DNA of 64,000 nt from RBG-16-66-20 sp040752005. Lineage in GTDB: Bacteria; Pseudomonadota; Gammaproteobacteria; Burkholderiales; SG8-39. Both the position numbers and the translations under genes were made by a program. Positions 24,474 through 33,803 of this stretch are shown here, piece after piece; position 1 is the stretch's first letter; each line of letters begins with the position of its first letter. Below the pieces are notes generated by a model. That model searched no databases. It was not told the origin of the DNA and worked only from the letters and a program-made list of their open reading frames with translations. The stretch is taken from positions 1 through 64,000 of the forward strand of contig JBFMFX010000016.1 in assembly GCA_040752005.1 (NCBI GenBank), given 5' to 3'.

Positions 24474-24997
24474 AGTTCTGTCCGACCTGCGGCGCGGCGG
24501 TCGCAAGGCGCATTCCTCCCGGCGATTCGCTGCCGCGCTACGTCTGCGACGAGTGCGGCGACATCCACTACCAGAATCCGAAGCTCGTCGTCGGCACCAT
24601 CCCGGAGTGGGAAGGACGGGTGCTGCTGTGCCGGCGCGCGATCGAGCCGCGCTACGGCTACTGGACGCTGCCCGCCGGGTTCATGGAAAACGGCGAGAGC
24701 GCCGGCGAAGCCGCGCTGCGCGAGACGCTGGAGGAAGCCGGCGCGCGCGCCGAGCTGATCGCCCCCTACAGCCTCATCTCGGTGCCGGCCGTGAATCAGG
24801 TGCATCTTTTTTTCCGCGCGCGACTGCTCGACCTTGACTTCCGCCCCGGCACGGAGAGCCTGGAAGTGGCGTTGCGGGAGGAAAAGGAAATCCCCTGGAA
24901 GGAGATCGCCTTTCGCACCGTCGGCCTCACCCTGCGGCGCTGGTGCGCCGACCGGGCGCGGGGCGAATTCGCCTTTTTCGCGGAAGATCTGAAGTAG
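24470..24997 (+). CDS. NUDIX hydrolase with N-terminal zinc ribbon
   Basis: A 175-residue enzyme. CPTC (residues 4-7) and CDEC form a zinc ribbon like that of NudC-type NADH pyrophosphatases, then a complete NUDIX box in AGFMENGESAGEAALRETLE followed by EAGARAEL. WTLPAGFMENGES is the typical start of the box. It starts at GTG overlapping the upstream stop. NudC proper has a SQPWPFPxS motif after the box, which I do not see, so a general nucleotide-sugar or NADH-like pyrophosphatase is the safer call. Confidence 0.82.
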   Translation: MKFCPTCGAAVARRIPPGDSLPRYVCDECGDIHYQNPKLVVGTIPEWEGRVLLCRRAIEPRYGYWTLPAGFMENGESAGEAALRETLEEAGARAELIAPYSLISVPAVNQVHLFFRARLLDLDFRPGTESLEVALREEKEIPWKEIAFRTVGLTLRRWCADRARGEFAFFAEDLK

Positions 24998-25065
24998 ATT
25001 GCGACTCGGAGTATGCTTCGCGCGGGCGCCGCAGGGCGTCCGGGCAAACCTGGGAGGGGGGTTCC

Positions 25066-26367
<1,302 letters not shown>

Positions 26368-26370
26368 CCC

Positions 26371-27072
26371 ATGGAGCGCCGCGAATTCATGCGCATCTGC
26401 GCCGCCTCGGCCGCGGCCGCGGCGGGCGTGCCGGCGCTTGCCGCCGCCGGGGCGACGGCGCAGCTCTATGCGCGCGTTCAGCTCGTGGACGGGCGCGGCG
26501 AGCCGCTGCGCGCGGGCTCGGTTCCGGTGCGCCGCAGCCTGATCTTCCACTACCCTTACACGGCCACGCCCTGCTTTCTGCTCAATCTCGGGCGCCCGGC
26601 GAAGGCGAGCGCGCGCCTGCGCACCGCGGACCGGCGCGATTACGAGTGGCGCGGCGGCGTCGGACCGCAGCGCTCGATCGTCGCGTACTCGGCGATCTGC
26701 GCCCACCAGCTCGCCTATCCGACGAAGGAGATCAGCTTCATCAGCTTCCGGGCCGAGACGAGCGCGCGCAATCGCCATGCCGACGTGATCCACTGCTGCG
26801 CCGAGCACAGTCAGTACGATCCGGCCGACGGCGCTCGCGTCGTGGCCGGCCCGGCGCCGCAGCCGCTCGCGGCGATCCTGCTCGAGCACGATCCGGCGAG
26901 CGACACGCTGTACGCCGTGGGCACGCTCGGCGGCGAGATGTTCCAGCAGTTCTTCGCCAAGTACGCGATGCGCCTGGCGCTGGAGAACGGCGATGCCGGA
27001 AAGCGCGAGGTCTCCGGCACCGCGGCGGTCGTGCCGCTCGAACAGTACTGCCGGCAGCAGGTGAAGTGCTGA
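26371..27072 (+). CDS. Tat-exported Rieske [2Fe-2S] protein
   Basis: A 233-residue protein with an N-terminal twin-arginine leader (MERREFMRICAASAAAAAGV). The cluster-binding boxes are Cys110-x-His112 in AICAHQLAYP and Cys143-x2-His146 in HCCAEHSQYDP. The disulfide cysteine that normally follows box I (CTHLGC) is absent, and the linker between the boxes is about 30 residues. This suggests a lower-potential or unusual Rieske site. It starts 3 nt after amtB and overlaps aat, so it is inside an operon with no partner oxidoreductase beside it. The electron-transfer partner is unknown. Confidence 0.8.
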   Translation: MERREFMRICAASAAAAAGVPALAAAGATAQLYARVQLVDGRGEPLRAGSVPVRRSLIFHYPYTATPCFLLNLGRPAKASARLRTADRRDYEWRGGVGPQRSIVAYSAICAHQLAYPTKEISFISFRAETSARNRHADVIHCCAEHSQYDPADGARVVAGPAPQPLAAILLEHDPASDTLYAVGTLGGEMFQQFFAKYAMRLALENGDAGKREVSGTAAVVPLEQYCRQQVKC

Positions 27073-27755
27073 GGTTCCTGTCGCCGGAGGAGCCGTTCCC
27101 TCCGGTCGAGCGCGCGCTCAAGCATCCCAACGGCCTGCTCTGCGCCGGCGCCGACCTCTCGATCGAGCGGCTGCTCGCGGCCTATCGCCGCGGGATCTTT
27201 CCCTGGTATTCGGACGACGAGCCGATCCTGTGGTGGTCGCCCGATCCGCGCATGGTCCTGTTCACCGACGAACTGAAGATCTCTCGCTCGCTCGCCAAGA
27301 GCATCCGCAACAAAGGGTATGAAGTGCGCGTGGACACCGCCTTCGACGAGGTGATCGAGAGCTGCGCCGCTCCGCGCCGTGGCGCGAGCGGCACCTGGCT
27401 CGGACCCGAGATGCGCCGCGCCTACCGGCGGCTGCATCGCGCCGGCTACGCGCACTCGTTCGAAACCTGGCGCGACGGCCGGCTCGTGGGCGGACTCTAC
27501 GGCGTCGCGATCGGCCGCATGTTCTACGGCGAGTCCATGTTCACGCGCGCCACCGACGCCTCCAAGGTGGCGCTGGTCGCGCTGGCGAGGACGCTGCGCG
27601 CGCGTGGCTTTCCGATGATTGACTGCCAGCAGCGCACGCCGCTCCTTGCCGCGCTCGGCGCTCGCGAAATCCCGCGCGCCGAGTTTTTGCGCCGCCTCGC
27701 GGCGTTGGTAAACTACCCCGAGCCACCGGGCAAGTGGAGCGATGTCCCGACTTAA
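27066..27755 (+). CDS. aat: Leucyl/phenylalanyl-tRNA-protein transferase
   Basis: A 229-residue cytosolic transferase that adds Leu or Phe from tRNA to N-terminal Lys/Arg, marking proteins for ClpS/ClpAP. Family motifs: PNGLLCAGADLSIERLLAAY, RGIFPWYSDDEPILWWSPDP, ETWRDGRLVGGLYGVAIG, and FYGESMFTRATDASKVAL. It starts at GTG (27066), overlapping the Rieske stop. The next gene overlaps its end by 14 nt. aat and bpt together form the bacterial N-degron module. Confidence 0.95.
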   Translation: MLRFLSPEEPFPPVERALKHPNGLLCAGADLSIERLLAAYRRGIFPWYSDDEPILWWSPDPRMVLFTDELKISRSLAKSIRNKGYEVRVDTAFDEVIESCAAPRRGASGTWLGPEMRRAYRRLHRAGYAHSFETWRDGRLVGGLYGVAIGRMFYGESMFTRATDASKVALVALARTLRARGFPMIDCQQRTPLLAALGAREIPRAEFLRRLAALVNYPEPPGKWSDVPT

Positions 27756-28479
27756 CGACCTGCCGCACGCGGTACTGCAGTTCTACGTCACGGCGCCCTA
27801 CCCGTGCAGCTACCTGCCCGAGCGCATGGCGCGGTCGCAGGTGGCGACGCCCAGCCACCTGATCAATACCGAAATCTACGGCGATCTGGTGAAGGCGGGC
27901 TTCCGGCGCAGCGGCATCTTCACCTACCGCCCGCACTGCGACACCTGCCGCGCCTGCGTGCCGGTGCGGGTGCCGGTCGCCGACTTTCGCGCCAACCGCG
28001 CCCAGCGCCGCGCCTGGAAGCAGCACTGCGGGCTCGTCGCACAGGCGCAGCCGCTCAAGTTCAGGCTCGAACACTACGCGCTGTACCTGCGCTATCAGTC
28101 GCGGCGCCACTCCGGCGGCGGCATGGACAACGACAGCCGCGACCAGTATTCGCACTTCCTGCTGCAGAGCCGGGTGGACACCCGGCTGGTCGAGTTCCGC
28201 GACAACGGCCAGCTCGTGATGGTTTCGATCGTGGACTACCTGCCCGACGGTCTGTCCTCGGTCTACACCTTCTTCGACCCAGACCGGCGCGGCGCGAGCT
28301 TCGGCACCTACAACATCCTCTGGCAGATCGAGGCGTGCCGCGCGCTCGGCCTTCCCTACCTCTATCTCGGCTACTGGATCCGCGAAAGCCCCAAGATGAC
28401 CTACAAGTCGCGCTTCCGGCCCATCGAGGGCTTCGTCGGCGGCCTCTGGCGCAGGCTCGAGACCGAAGAGCTCGCCTGA
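27742..28479 (+). CDS. bpt: Aspartate/glutamate leucyltransferase
   Basis: A 245-residue transferase of the ATE/Bpt family that attaches Leu to N-terminal Asp or Glu. Seen: APYPCSYLPERMARSQVATP near the start, the conserved FRRSGIFTYRPHCDTCRAC (about 54-72), YLRYQSRRHSGGGMD and YTFFDPDRRGASFGTYNI, with the ending YWIRESPKMTYKSRF. Length fits Bpt rather than eukaryotic ATE1. It overlaps aat and precedes pyrD by 12 nt, an order conserved in betaproteobacteria. Confidence 0.93.
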   Translation: MSRLNDLPHAVLQFYVTAPYPCSYLPERMARSQVATPSHLINTEIYGDLVKAGFRRSGIFTYRPHCDTCRACVPVRVPVADFRANRAQRRAWKQHCGLVAQAQPLKFRLEHYALYLRYQSRRHSGGGMDNDSRDQYSHFLLQSRVDTRLVEFRDNGQLVMVSIVDYLPDGLSSVYTFFDPDRRGASFGTYNILWQIEACRALGLPYLYLGYWIRESPKMTYKSRFRPIEGFVGGLWRRLETEELA

Positions 28480-28491
28480 GCCGCCGGCGCC

Positions 28492-29505
28492 ATGCTCTAC
28501 GCGCTGGCGCGGCCGCTGCTCTTCGCCCTGGAGCCGGAGACCGCGCATGCGCTTGCGCTCGGTCTCGCCGATGCGCCGCTGCGGCTCGGGCTGCTGCGAT
28601 TGCGCCGGCCACCGGATCGCCCGGTGCGGGCGATGGGCCTGGAATTCCGCAACCCGGTCGGGCTCGCCGCCGGCCTGGACAAGGACGCCCTGCACGTGGA
28701 TGCACTCGCCGCGCTCGGTTTCGGGTTTGTCGAGCTGGGGGGCGTGACGCCGCGGCCGCAGCCGGGAAACCCGAAGCCGCGCCTGTTTCGCATCCCTCGG
28801 GCCAATGCGCTCATCAACCGCATGGGGCTGAACAGCGCCGGCGTCGAGGCGTTCGTCGAAAACCTGCGGCGGGCGCGCCGCGACACGGTGATCGGAGTCA
28901 ACATCGGCAAGAACCGCGACACGCCGAATGAGCGTGCCGCCGAGGACTATGAGCGCTGTCTGGAAGCGCTCTATCCGTACGTCCACTACGTTTCCATCAA
29001 TGTTTCCTCTCCCAACACCCCCGGCCTGCGCGATTTGCAGTCGCCGCAGGCGCTCGCGGCGCTGCTTGCCCGCCTGTGCGCGGCGCGCGAGCGGCTGCGC
29101 GAGCGGCACGGCCGCGACGTGAAGCTGTTGCCGAAGATCGCGCCCGATTTCGACGCCGAAGCCGTGCGCGCGATCGCCGACGTCGTGCGGCGCGCGGGCA
29201 TGGACGGGGTGATCGCCACCAACACCACCGTGTCGCGCGAGGGCGTCGAGGGACTGCCGCACGCCGAGGAGCCGGGCGGCCTCTCGGGCGCGCCCCTGCG
29301 CCCGCGGGCGCTCGCCGTGCTGCGCGAGCTGGTGGCGAGCCTCGGCGGCGAGCTTCCGGTGATCGGCGTGGGCGGGATCATGAGCGGAGCGGACGCCGCC
29401 GAGCGCTTCGCGGCCGGCGCGACGCTGGTGCAGCTCTACACCGGGCTCGTGTATCGAGGACCGGCCCTGATCCGCGAATGCGTGGTGGCGTACCCCGCGA
29501 GATGA
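28492..29505 (+). CDS. pyrD: Dihydroorotate dehydrogenase (quinone), class 2
   Basis: A 337-residue FMN enzyme of pyrimidine synthesis, peripheral on the inner membrane. The N-terminal amphipathic helices (MLYALARPLLFALEPETAHA) form the quinone site of class 2 enzymes. GLAAGLDKD, GLNSAGVEAF and the catalytic serine region NVSSPNTPGLRDLQ follow, then IATNTTVSREGV and the phosphate-binding GVGGIMSGADAAERF. Length is typical. A short hairpin without a T-tract follows the stop. Confidence 0.96.
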   Translation: MLYALARPLLFALEPETAHALALGLADAPLRLGLLRLRRPPDRPVRAMGLEFRNPVGLAAGLDKDALHVDALAALGFGFVELGGVTPRPQPGNPKPRLFRIPRANALINRMGLNSAGVEAFVENLRRARRDTVIGVNIGKNRDTPNERAAEDYERCLEALYPYVHYVSINVSSPNTPGLRDLQSPQALAALLARLCAARERLRERHGRDVKLLPKIAPDFDAEAVRAIADVVRRAGMDGVIATNTTVSREGVEGLPHAEEPGGLSGAPLRPRALAVLRELVASLGGELPVIGVGGIMSGADAAERFAAGATLVQLYTGLVYRGPALIRECVVAYPAR

Positions 29506-29507
29506 AC

Positions 29508-29523
29508 GGCGGCGCGAGCCGCC
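29508..29523 (+). terminator. GC hairpin after pyrD, weak terminator candidate
   Basis: GGCGGC-gcga-GCCGCC forms a 6-bp stem with a tetraloop 2 nt after the pyrD stop. No T-run follows, so it may only pause or protect the 3' end. The 70-nt pyrD-ferredoxin gap holds nothing else obvious. Confidence 0.3.
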
Positions 29524-29575
29524 TTGCGACGGTGCGCGGCAAGACCGCTGCCGCCGCGCGCGATTTCCGTCCGAC

Positions 29576-29938
29576 GTGAAGCGCCCGCGCGTTGCCCTGA
29601 TTGACGAGGCTCGCTGCATCGGCTGCGCGCGCTGCATCGCGGCCTGCCCGGTGGACGCGATCGCCGGCGCCGAAGGCTGGATGCACACCGTGATCGCGGC
29701 CTACTGTGTCGGCTGCGAAAAGTGCCTGCCGCCCTGCCCGGTGGACTGCATCGCCATGGTGCCGGCGCCCGCGGGCTACTCCTGGACCGAGGCCGACGCG
29801 CGCGGCGCGAAGCTGCGCCACGCGCTGCGCCGGCGGCGGCAGGCCGAGGCCGAGGCGAAGCTGCACACGCCGGACCCGGCCCGCCGGCGCGCCGTGCTTG
29901 CCGCGGCGCTCGAGCGCGCACGAGCGAAGCGCCGATGA
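29576..29938 (+). CDS. RnfB-like 2[4Fe-4S] ferredoxin
   Basis: A 120-residue protein with two ferredoxin motifs: CIGCARCIAACPVDA (about 14-28) and CVGCEKCLPPCPVDC (about 44-58). A helical Arg/Ala/Glu-rich tail (RHALRRRRQAEAEAKL) follows. It corresponds to the ferredoxin part of RnfB without the membrane and N-terminal cysteine domains. It starts at GTG and overlaps nth by four bases; the ferredoxin-nth pair is a conserved betaproteobacterial neighbourhood and may supply electrons or clusters, which is inference. Confidence 0.88.
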   Translation: MKRPRVALIDEARCIGCARCIAACPVDAIAGAEGWMHTVIAAYCVGCEKCLPPCPVDCIAMVPAPAGYSWTEADARGAKLRHALRRRRQAEAEAKLHTPDPARRRAVLAAALERARAKRR

Positions 29939-30573
29939 GGCCGGAGCAGCGCCGCGCAATCTTCGAGCGGCTGCGCGCAGCGAACCCCGAGCCGCGCTCG
30001 GAACTCGTCTGGCGCACGCCCTACGAGCTCCTCGTCGCGGTGGTCCTTTCGGCGCAGGCGACCGATCGCTCGGTGAACGCGGCGACGCGCACGCTCTTCA
30101 GGGTCGCCAACACGCCGCAGGCGATGGTCGCGCTCGGCGAGGAAAAGCTCGCCGAGTACATCCGCACCATCGGCCTGTACCGCACCAAGGCGAAAAACAT
30201 CGTCGCGCTCTCGCGCCTGCTGATCGAGCGTCACGGCGGCCAGGTGCCGCGCAGCCGCGAGGCGCTGGAGGCGCTGCCCGGGGTCGGAAGAAAGACGGCC
30301 AACGTGGTGCTCAACGTCGCGTTCGGCGAGCCGACGGTCGCGGTGGATACGCACATCTTTCGCGTCGCCAACCGTACCGGCCTTGCCCCCGGCAAGAACC
30401 CGCTGGAAGTGGAAAAAAAACTCCTCAGGGTGACGCCGCCGGAGTTCCTGCGCCATGCGCACCACTGGCTGATCCTGCACGGGCGCTACGTGTGCACCGC
30501 GCGCAAGCCCAAGTGCCCGCAGTGCCCAATCCGCGATCTGTGCGAGTTCAGGGGAAAGACGCGCGATGTTTGA
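29935..30573 (+). CDS. nth: Endonuclease III (DNA glycosylase/AP lyase)
   Basis: A 212-residue base-excision repair enzyme for oxidised pyrimidines. The helix-hairpin-helix is LPGVGRKTANVVLNVAF, with the catalytic Lys in GVGRKTA and the catalytic Asp in VDTHIFRVANR. The C-terminal [4Fe-4S] loop is complete: CTARKPKCPQCPIRDLC (C-x6-C-x2-C-x5-C). Length is typical. It overlaps the ferredoxin upstream and the DUF1841 gene downstream. Confidence 0.96.
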   Translation: MRPEQRRAIFERLRAANPEPRSELVWRTPYELLVAVVLSAQATDRSVNAATRTLFRVANTPQAMVALGEEKLAEYIRTIGLYRTKAKNIVALSRLLIERHGGQVPRSREALEALPGVGRKTANVVLNVAFGEPTVAVDTHIFRVANRTGLAPGKNPLEVEKKLLRVTPPEFLRHAHHWLILHGRYVCTARKPKCPQCPIRDLCEFRGKTRDV

Positions 30574-30997
30574 GCCCAGCCGCGAGCAGGCGCGGGAGTT
30601 CTTCTTCGAAACCTGGCGCAAGTACCGCGAAGGAGCGCCGCTCGAAGGGCTGGAAGCCGTCGCCCTGCAGGTCATCCTCGCGCACCCGGAGTACCACCGC
30701 GTGCTGGAGGAGCGCGACCGATACGCCGCGCGCGATTGCTTCCCCGAGCTGGGCGAGACCAATCCGTTTCTGCACATGAGCCTGCACCTTGCGCTGGAGG
30801 AGCAGCTCTCGATAGACCAGCCGCCGGGGATCGTCGCGCGCGTCGAGGCGCTCGCCGCGCGCGCCGGCTCCCGCCACGAGGCGCTCCACGAGGCGATCGA
30901 ATGCCTCGCCGAGACGATCTGGCGCGCGCAGCGCGACCGCACGCCCCCGGATGCGGCGGCCTACCTGGAGTGCCTGGCGAAAAAGGCTAGCGCTTGA
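30566..30997 (+). CDS. DUF1841 family protein
   Basis: A 143-residue soluble helical protein of unknown function. Family pattern: MFEPSREQAREFFFETWRKY, ILAHPEYHRVLEERD, and the conserved ETNPFLHMSLHLALEEQLSI. It starts inside the end of nth (8-nt overlap) and its 3' end overlaps the convergent cytochrome c gene by 11 nt. The nth-DUF1841 linkage is conserved in betaproteobacteria, but no role is established that I can cite. Confidence 0.88.
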   Translation: MFEPSREQAREFFFETWRKYREGAPLEGLEAVALQVILAHPEYHRVLEERDRYAARDCFPELGETNPFLHMSLHLALEEQLSIDQPPGIVARVEALAARAGSRHEALHEAIECLAETIWRAQRDRTPPDAAAYLECLAKKASA

Positions 30998-31313
30998 CCG
31001 TGAGCCCGGACTTCTGGCTCGCGAACCAGGCCGCGAGGTCCTCGATGTCCTTTGCGGACAGTGCCGCGGCGAAGCCCTTCATCACCGGGTTGTCGCGCTT
31101 GCCGCTCTTGTAGTCCTTCAGCGCCTTGACCAGGTAATCGTAGTGCTGCCCGGCGAGGATCGGGTTCTCCGGCGCGGTCGGCTTCGCGCCGTCGGCTCCG
31201 TGGCAGGCGGCGCACACCGCTTCCGCCTTCTTCCTGCCGGCTTCCGGATTGCCCGCCGCGTGCGCGGCACCCGCCGCAGCGAGCGCGGCGACGACCACGA
31301 TCCAGCGCTTCAT
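30987..31313 (-). CDS. Small class I cytochrome c
   Basis: A 108-residue periplasmic monoheme cytochrome: signal peptide (MKRWIVVVAALAAAGAAHAA), heme-binding CAACH (34-38), and an axial Met in VMKGFAA (about 78). ILAGQHYDYLVKALKDYKSG is the pattern of the cytochrome c4/c553-like group. The gene starts inside the end of the paired cytochrome gene (ATGA overlap). Together they may act as a two-heme electron carrier to a terminal oxidase. Confidence 0.9.
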   Translation of the reverse strand: MKRWIVVVAALAAAGAAHAAGNPEAGRKKAEAVCAACHGADGAKPTAPENPILAGQHYDYLVKALKDYKSGKRDNPVMKGFAAALSAKDIEDLAAWFASQKSGLTVKR

Positions 31314-31639
31314 TTGCCGCTCCCCGAATAGTAGGCCGCGATCTCGGCGATCTCCTTGTCGCTCAGGCCCGCCGCGATGCCGCGCATGGACGGGTGCCTG
31401 CGCTGTCCCGACTTGTAGGCGTGCAGCGCCGCCTCGAGGTACTTCGCCGACTGGCCGCCCAGCTTCGGCACGTGATACACCTCCGGATAGGCGGTGCGGT
31501 AGCCGGCGATGCCGTGGCAGCCCTCGCACATCGCGATCGTGGTGCGCAGCGATTTCGCCTCGGCCGGAGCCGGCGGCTGCGCAAGCGCGGGCGCCGCGGC
31601 GCCCAGTGCGGCCAGAAGGAAAAGTCTCGAAAGGCGCAT
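31310..31639 (-). CDS. Small class I cytochrome c, paired with the next one
   Basis: A 109-residue periplasmic cytochrome with a signal peptide (MRLSRLFLLAALGAAAPALA), CEGCH heme site (38-42), and a candidate axial Met in SMRGIAAG. The layout matches its downstream partner (LGGQSAKYLEAALHAYKSGQ against ILAGQHYDYLVKALKDYKSG), so the pair probably arose by duplication and resembles a split cytochrome c4. It is transcribed away from moxR from a symmetrical -10 region at 31687-31694. Confidence 0.9.
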   Translation of the reverse strand: MRLSRLFLLAALGAAAPALAQPPAPAEAKSLRTTIAMCEGCHGIAGYRTAYPEVYHVPKLGGQSAKYLEAALHAYKSGQRRHPSMRGIAAGLSDKEIAEIAAYYSGSGK

Positions 31640-31686
31640 CGTTCTTGTCTTGTTCAGTCGTGGCGGGAAGTTGCGACAACCGCGCG

Positions 31687-31694
31687 ATTATAAT
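31687..31694. promoter_or_regulatory. Symmetrical -10 region shared by cytochrome and moxR genes
   Basis: ATTATAAT is its own reverse complement, giving TATAAT on the plus strand (31689-31694, 23 nt before moxR) and on the minus strand (31687-31692, 47 nt before the cytochrome ATG). It fits a bidirectional promoter. Neither side has a clear -35. Confidence 0.5.
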
Positions 31695-31717
31695 GCGATT
31701 TTGCCCGAGGACGCTCG

Positions 31718-32563
31718 ATGCGCTTCACCGGATCGCCGCACTACGTCGCCACCGAAGACCTGATGCTTGCGGTCAACGCCGCGATCACGCTCGAGCGGCC
31801 GCTCCTGGTCAAGGGCGAGCCCGGCACCGGCAAGACGATGCTCGCCGTCGAGGTGGCGAAGGCGCTCGGCCTGCCGCTGCTGGAGTGGCACATCAAGTCC
31901 ACCACCAAGGCGCAGCAGGGTCTGTACGAGTACGACGCGGTGAGCCGCCTGCGCGACTCGCAACTGGGCGATCCACGCGTGCACGACATCCACAACTACA
32001 TCGTCAAGGGGATGCTGTGGCACGCGTTCACCTCGGACACGCCGGTGGTGCTGCTCATTGACGAGATTGACAAGGCCGACATCGAGTTCCCGAACGACCT
32101 GCTGCGGGAACTCGACCGCATGGAGTTCTACGTCTACGAGACGCGCGAGCTGATCAAGGCCAAGCACCGCCCGATCGTCTTCATCACCTCGAACAACGAA
32201 AAAGACCTGCCGGACGCGTTCCTGCGCCGGTGCTTCTTCCACTACATCCGCTTCCCGGACAAGGAGACGATGGAGCGCATCGTCGCGGTGCACTTTCCGA
32301 GCCTCAAGAAGTCGCTGCTGCGCGAAGCGCTGGAGGTGTTCTTCGAACTGCGCGAGGTGCCCGGGCTGAAGAAGAAGCCCTCGACCTCGGAGCTGCTCGA
32401 CTGGCTCAAGCTCTTGCTCGCCGAGGACATCCCGCCCGAGGCGCTGCGCGCCAAGGACCGCAAGTCGCTGATCCCGCCGCTGCACGGCGCGCTGCTCAAG
32501 AACGAACAGGACGTGCACCTGTTCGAGCGGCTCGTCTTCATGACCCGCGCCAAGGGCGCCTGA
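31718..32563 (+). CDS. MoxR-family AAA+ ATPase
   Basis: A 281-residue chaperone-like ATPase. Walker A GEPGTGKT (residues 33-40), Walker B LLIDEIDKAD, sensor 1 in VFITSNNEKDLPDAFLRRC with the arginine finger region, and a C-terminal helical part. MoxR proteins work with VWA-domain partners to insert cofactors or mature complexes such as CO dehydrogenase or methanol dehydrogenase; the partner is the next gene. The target complex is not in this window. The two divergent cytochromes c may be related clients, which is inference. Confidence 0.92.
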   Translation: MRFTGSPHYVATEDLMLAVNAAITLERPLLVKGEPGTGKTMLAVEVAKALGLPLLEWHIKSTTKAQQGLYEYDAVSRLRDSQLGDPRVHDIHNYIVKGMLWHAFTSDTPVVLLIDEIDKADIEFPNDLLRELDRMEFYVYETRELIKAKHRPIVFITSNNEKDLPDAFLRRCFFHYIRFPDKETMERIVAVHFPSLKKSLLREALEVFFELREVPGLKKKPSTSELLDWLKLLLAEDIPPEALRAKDRKSLIPPLHGALLKNEQDVHLFERLVFMTRAKGA

Positions 32564-32568
32564 AAGCG

Positions 32569-32590
32569 GGGTCAGACCCGGGTCTGACCC
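32569..32590. repeat. 22-nt perfect palindrome GGGTCAGACCC/GGGTCTGACCC
   Basis: An uninterrupted palindrome in the 47-nt space between the moxR stop and the VWA start. The same element occurs at 46773-46802 (30 nt perfect) and as a half at 8219-8230. The sequence and placement resemble REP-type elements mobilised by single-copy REP-associated (Y1) transposases; no such transposase is in the window. Confidence 0.75.
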
Positions 32591-32610
32591 TGATATGTCG
32601 CCGGCTTGCC

Positions 32611-33783
32611 GTGCTGATCGACTTCTTCCTCAGGCTGAAGAGCCACAAGCTCCCGGTCTCGATCAAGGAGTACCTGACGCTCCTTGAGGCGATGGGCAAG
32701 GGCGTGATCGGGCCGTCGGTGACCGACTTCTACTATCTGTCGCGCGCCACGCTGGTCAAGGACGAGGCGAACTACGACAAGTTCGACCGGGCGTTCTCCG
32801 AGTTCTGGGAAGGGGTCGAAGCCATCCCCGGCATCGAGGCGGCGATTCCGCTGGAGTGGTTGCTCAAGCAGGTGGAACTGACCCTCACCGAGGAGGAGAA
32901 GAAGCAGATCCAGGCGCTCGGCGGCTGGGAAAAACTGATGGAAACGCTGAAAAAGCGCCTGGAGGAGCAGAAGGCCCGCCACCAGGGCGGCTCGAAGTGG
33001 ATCGGCACCGCCGGCACCTCGCCCTTCGGCGCCTACGGCTACAACCCCGAGGGCGTTCGCATCGGCCAGGAGCGCGGCCGCAACCGCAGCGCCGTCAAGG
33101 TCTGGGACGCGCGCGAGTACCGCAACCTGGACGACTCGGTCGAACTGGGCACGCGCAACATCAAGGTGGCGCTCAGACGCCTGCGCAAGTTCGCGCGCGA
33201 GGGCGCGCCCGACGAGTTCGACCTCGAAGGCACCATCCAGACCACCGCGAAGAAGGCCTATCTCGACATCCAGATGCGCCCGGAACGGCGCAACACCATC
33301 AAGGTGCTGATGTTCATGGACATCGGCGGCACGATGGACGATCACATCAAGATCGCCGAGGAGCTGTTCTCGGCGGCCAAAAGCGAGTTCAAGCGGCTGG
33401 AGTTCTTCTACTTCCACAACTGCCTGTATGACTTCGTCTGGCGCGACAACCGGCGCCGGCACTCCGAGCGCACCCGCACCTGGGACATCCTGCACCGGTA
33501 CGGCCACGACTACAAGGTGATCTTCGTCGGCGACGCCACCATGAGCCCGTACGAAATCCTGCAGCCGGGCGGCTCGGTCGAGTACTTCAACGAGGAGCCG
33601 GGCGCGGTGTGGGTGAAGCGCGTCACCGACGTCTATCCGAAATGCGTCTGGCTGAACCCGGAGCCGGAGGAAATCTGGGGCTACCGCCAGTCCATCGGCA
33701 TCATCCGCGAGCTGATGAAGGGCCGCATGTATCCGACCACCCTCGCCGGCATCGAGCAGGCGATGAAGGTGCTGGCGAAGTAG
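32611..33783 (+). CDS. VWA-domain protein, CoxE-like MoxR partner
   Basis: A 390-residue protein. The N-terminal helical part starts VLIDFFLRLKSHKLPVSIKE, typical of this family, so GTG at 32611 is the start. The C-terminal von Willebrand A domain (about 210-390) has VLMFMDIGGTMDDHIK where a canonical metal-dependent adhesion site would be DxSxS; the second serine is replaced, so metal binding may be altered. WDAREYRNLDDSVELGTRN and FYFHNCLYDFVWRDNRR are further family stretches. No clear ribosome site remains because the palindrome at 32569-32590 occupies the space before it. Presumed partner of the MoxR ATPase. Confidence 0.88.
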   Translation: MLIDFFLRLKSHKLPVSIKEYLTLLEAMGKGVIGPSVTDFYYLSRATLVKDEANYDKFDRAFSEFWEGVEAIPGIEAAIPLEWLLKQVELTLTEEEKKQIQALGGWEKLMETLKKRLEEQKARHQGGSKWIGTAGTSPFGAYGYNPEGVRIGQERGRNRSAVKVWDAREYRNLDDSVELGTRNIKVALRRLRKFAREGAPDEFDLEGTIQTTAKKAYLDIQMRPERRNTIKVLMFMDIGGTMDDHIKIAEELFSAAKSEFKRLEFFYFHNCLYDFVWRDNRRRHSERTRTWDILHRYGHDYKVIFVGDATMSPYEILQPGGSVEYFNEEPGAVWVKRVTDVYPKCVWLNPEPEEIWGYRQSIGIIRELMKGRMYPTTLAGIEQAMKVLAK

Positions 33784-33803
33784 GCCGTCCCGGGCGCGCG
33801 GCC

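Noticed and set aside
26371..27072. Arsenite oxidase small subunit
   Set aside because: The Tat leader and Rieske boxes fit loosely, but there is no large molybdopterin subunit near and the box spacing differs.
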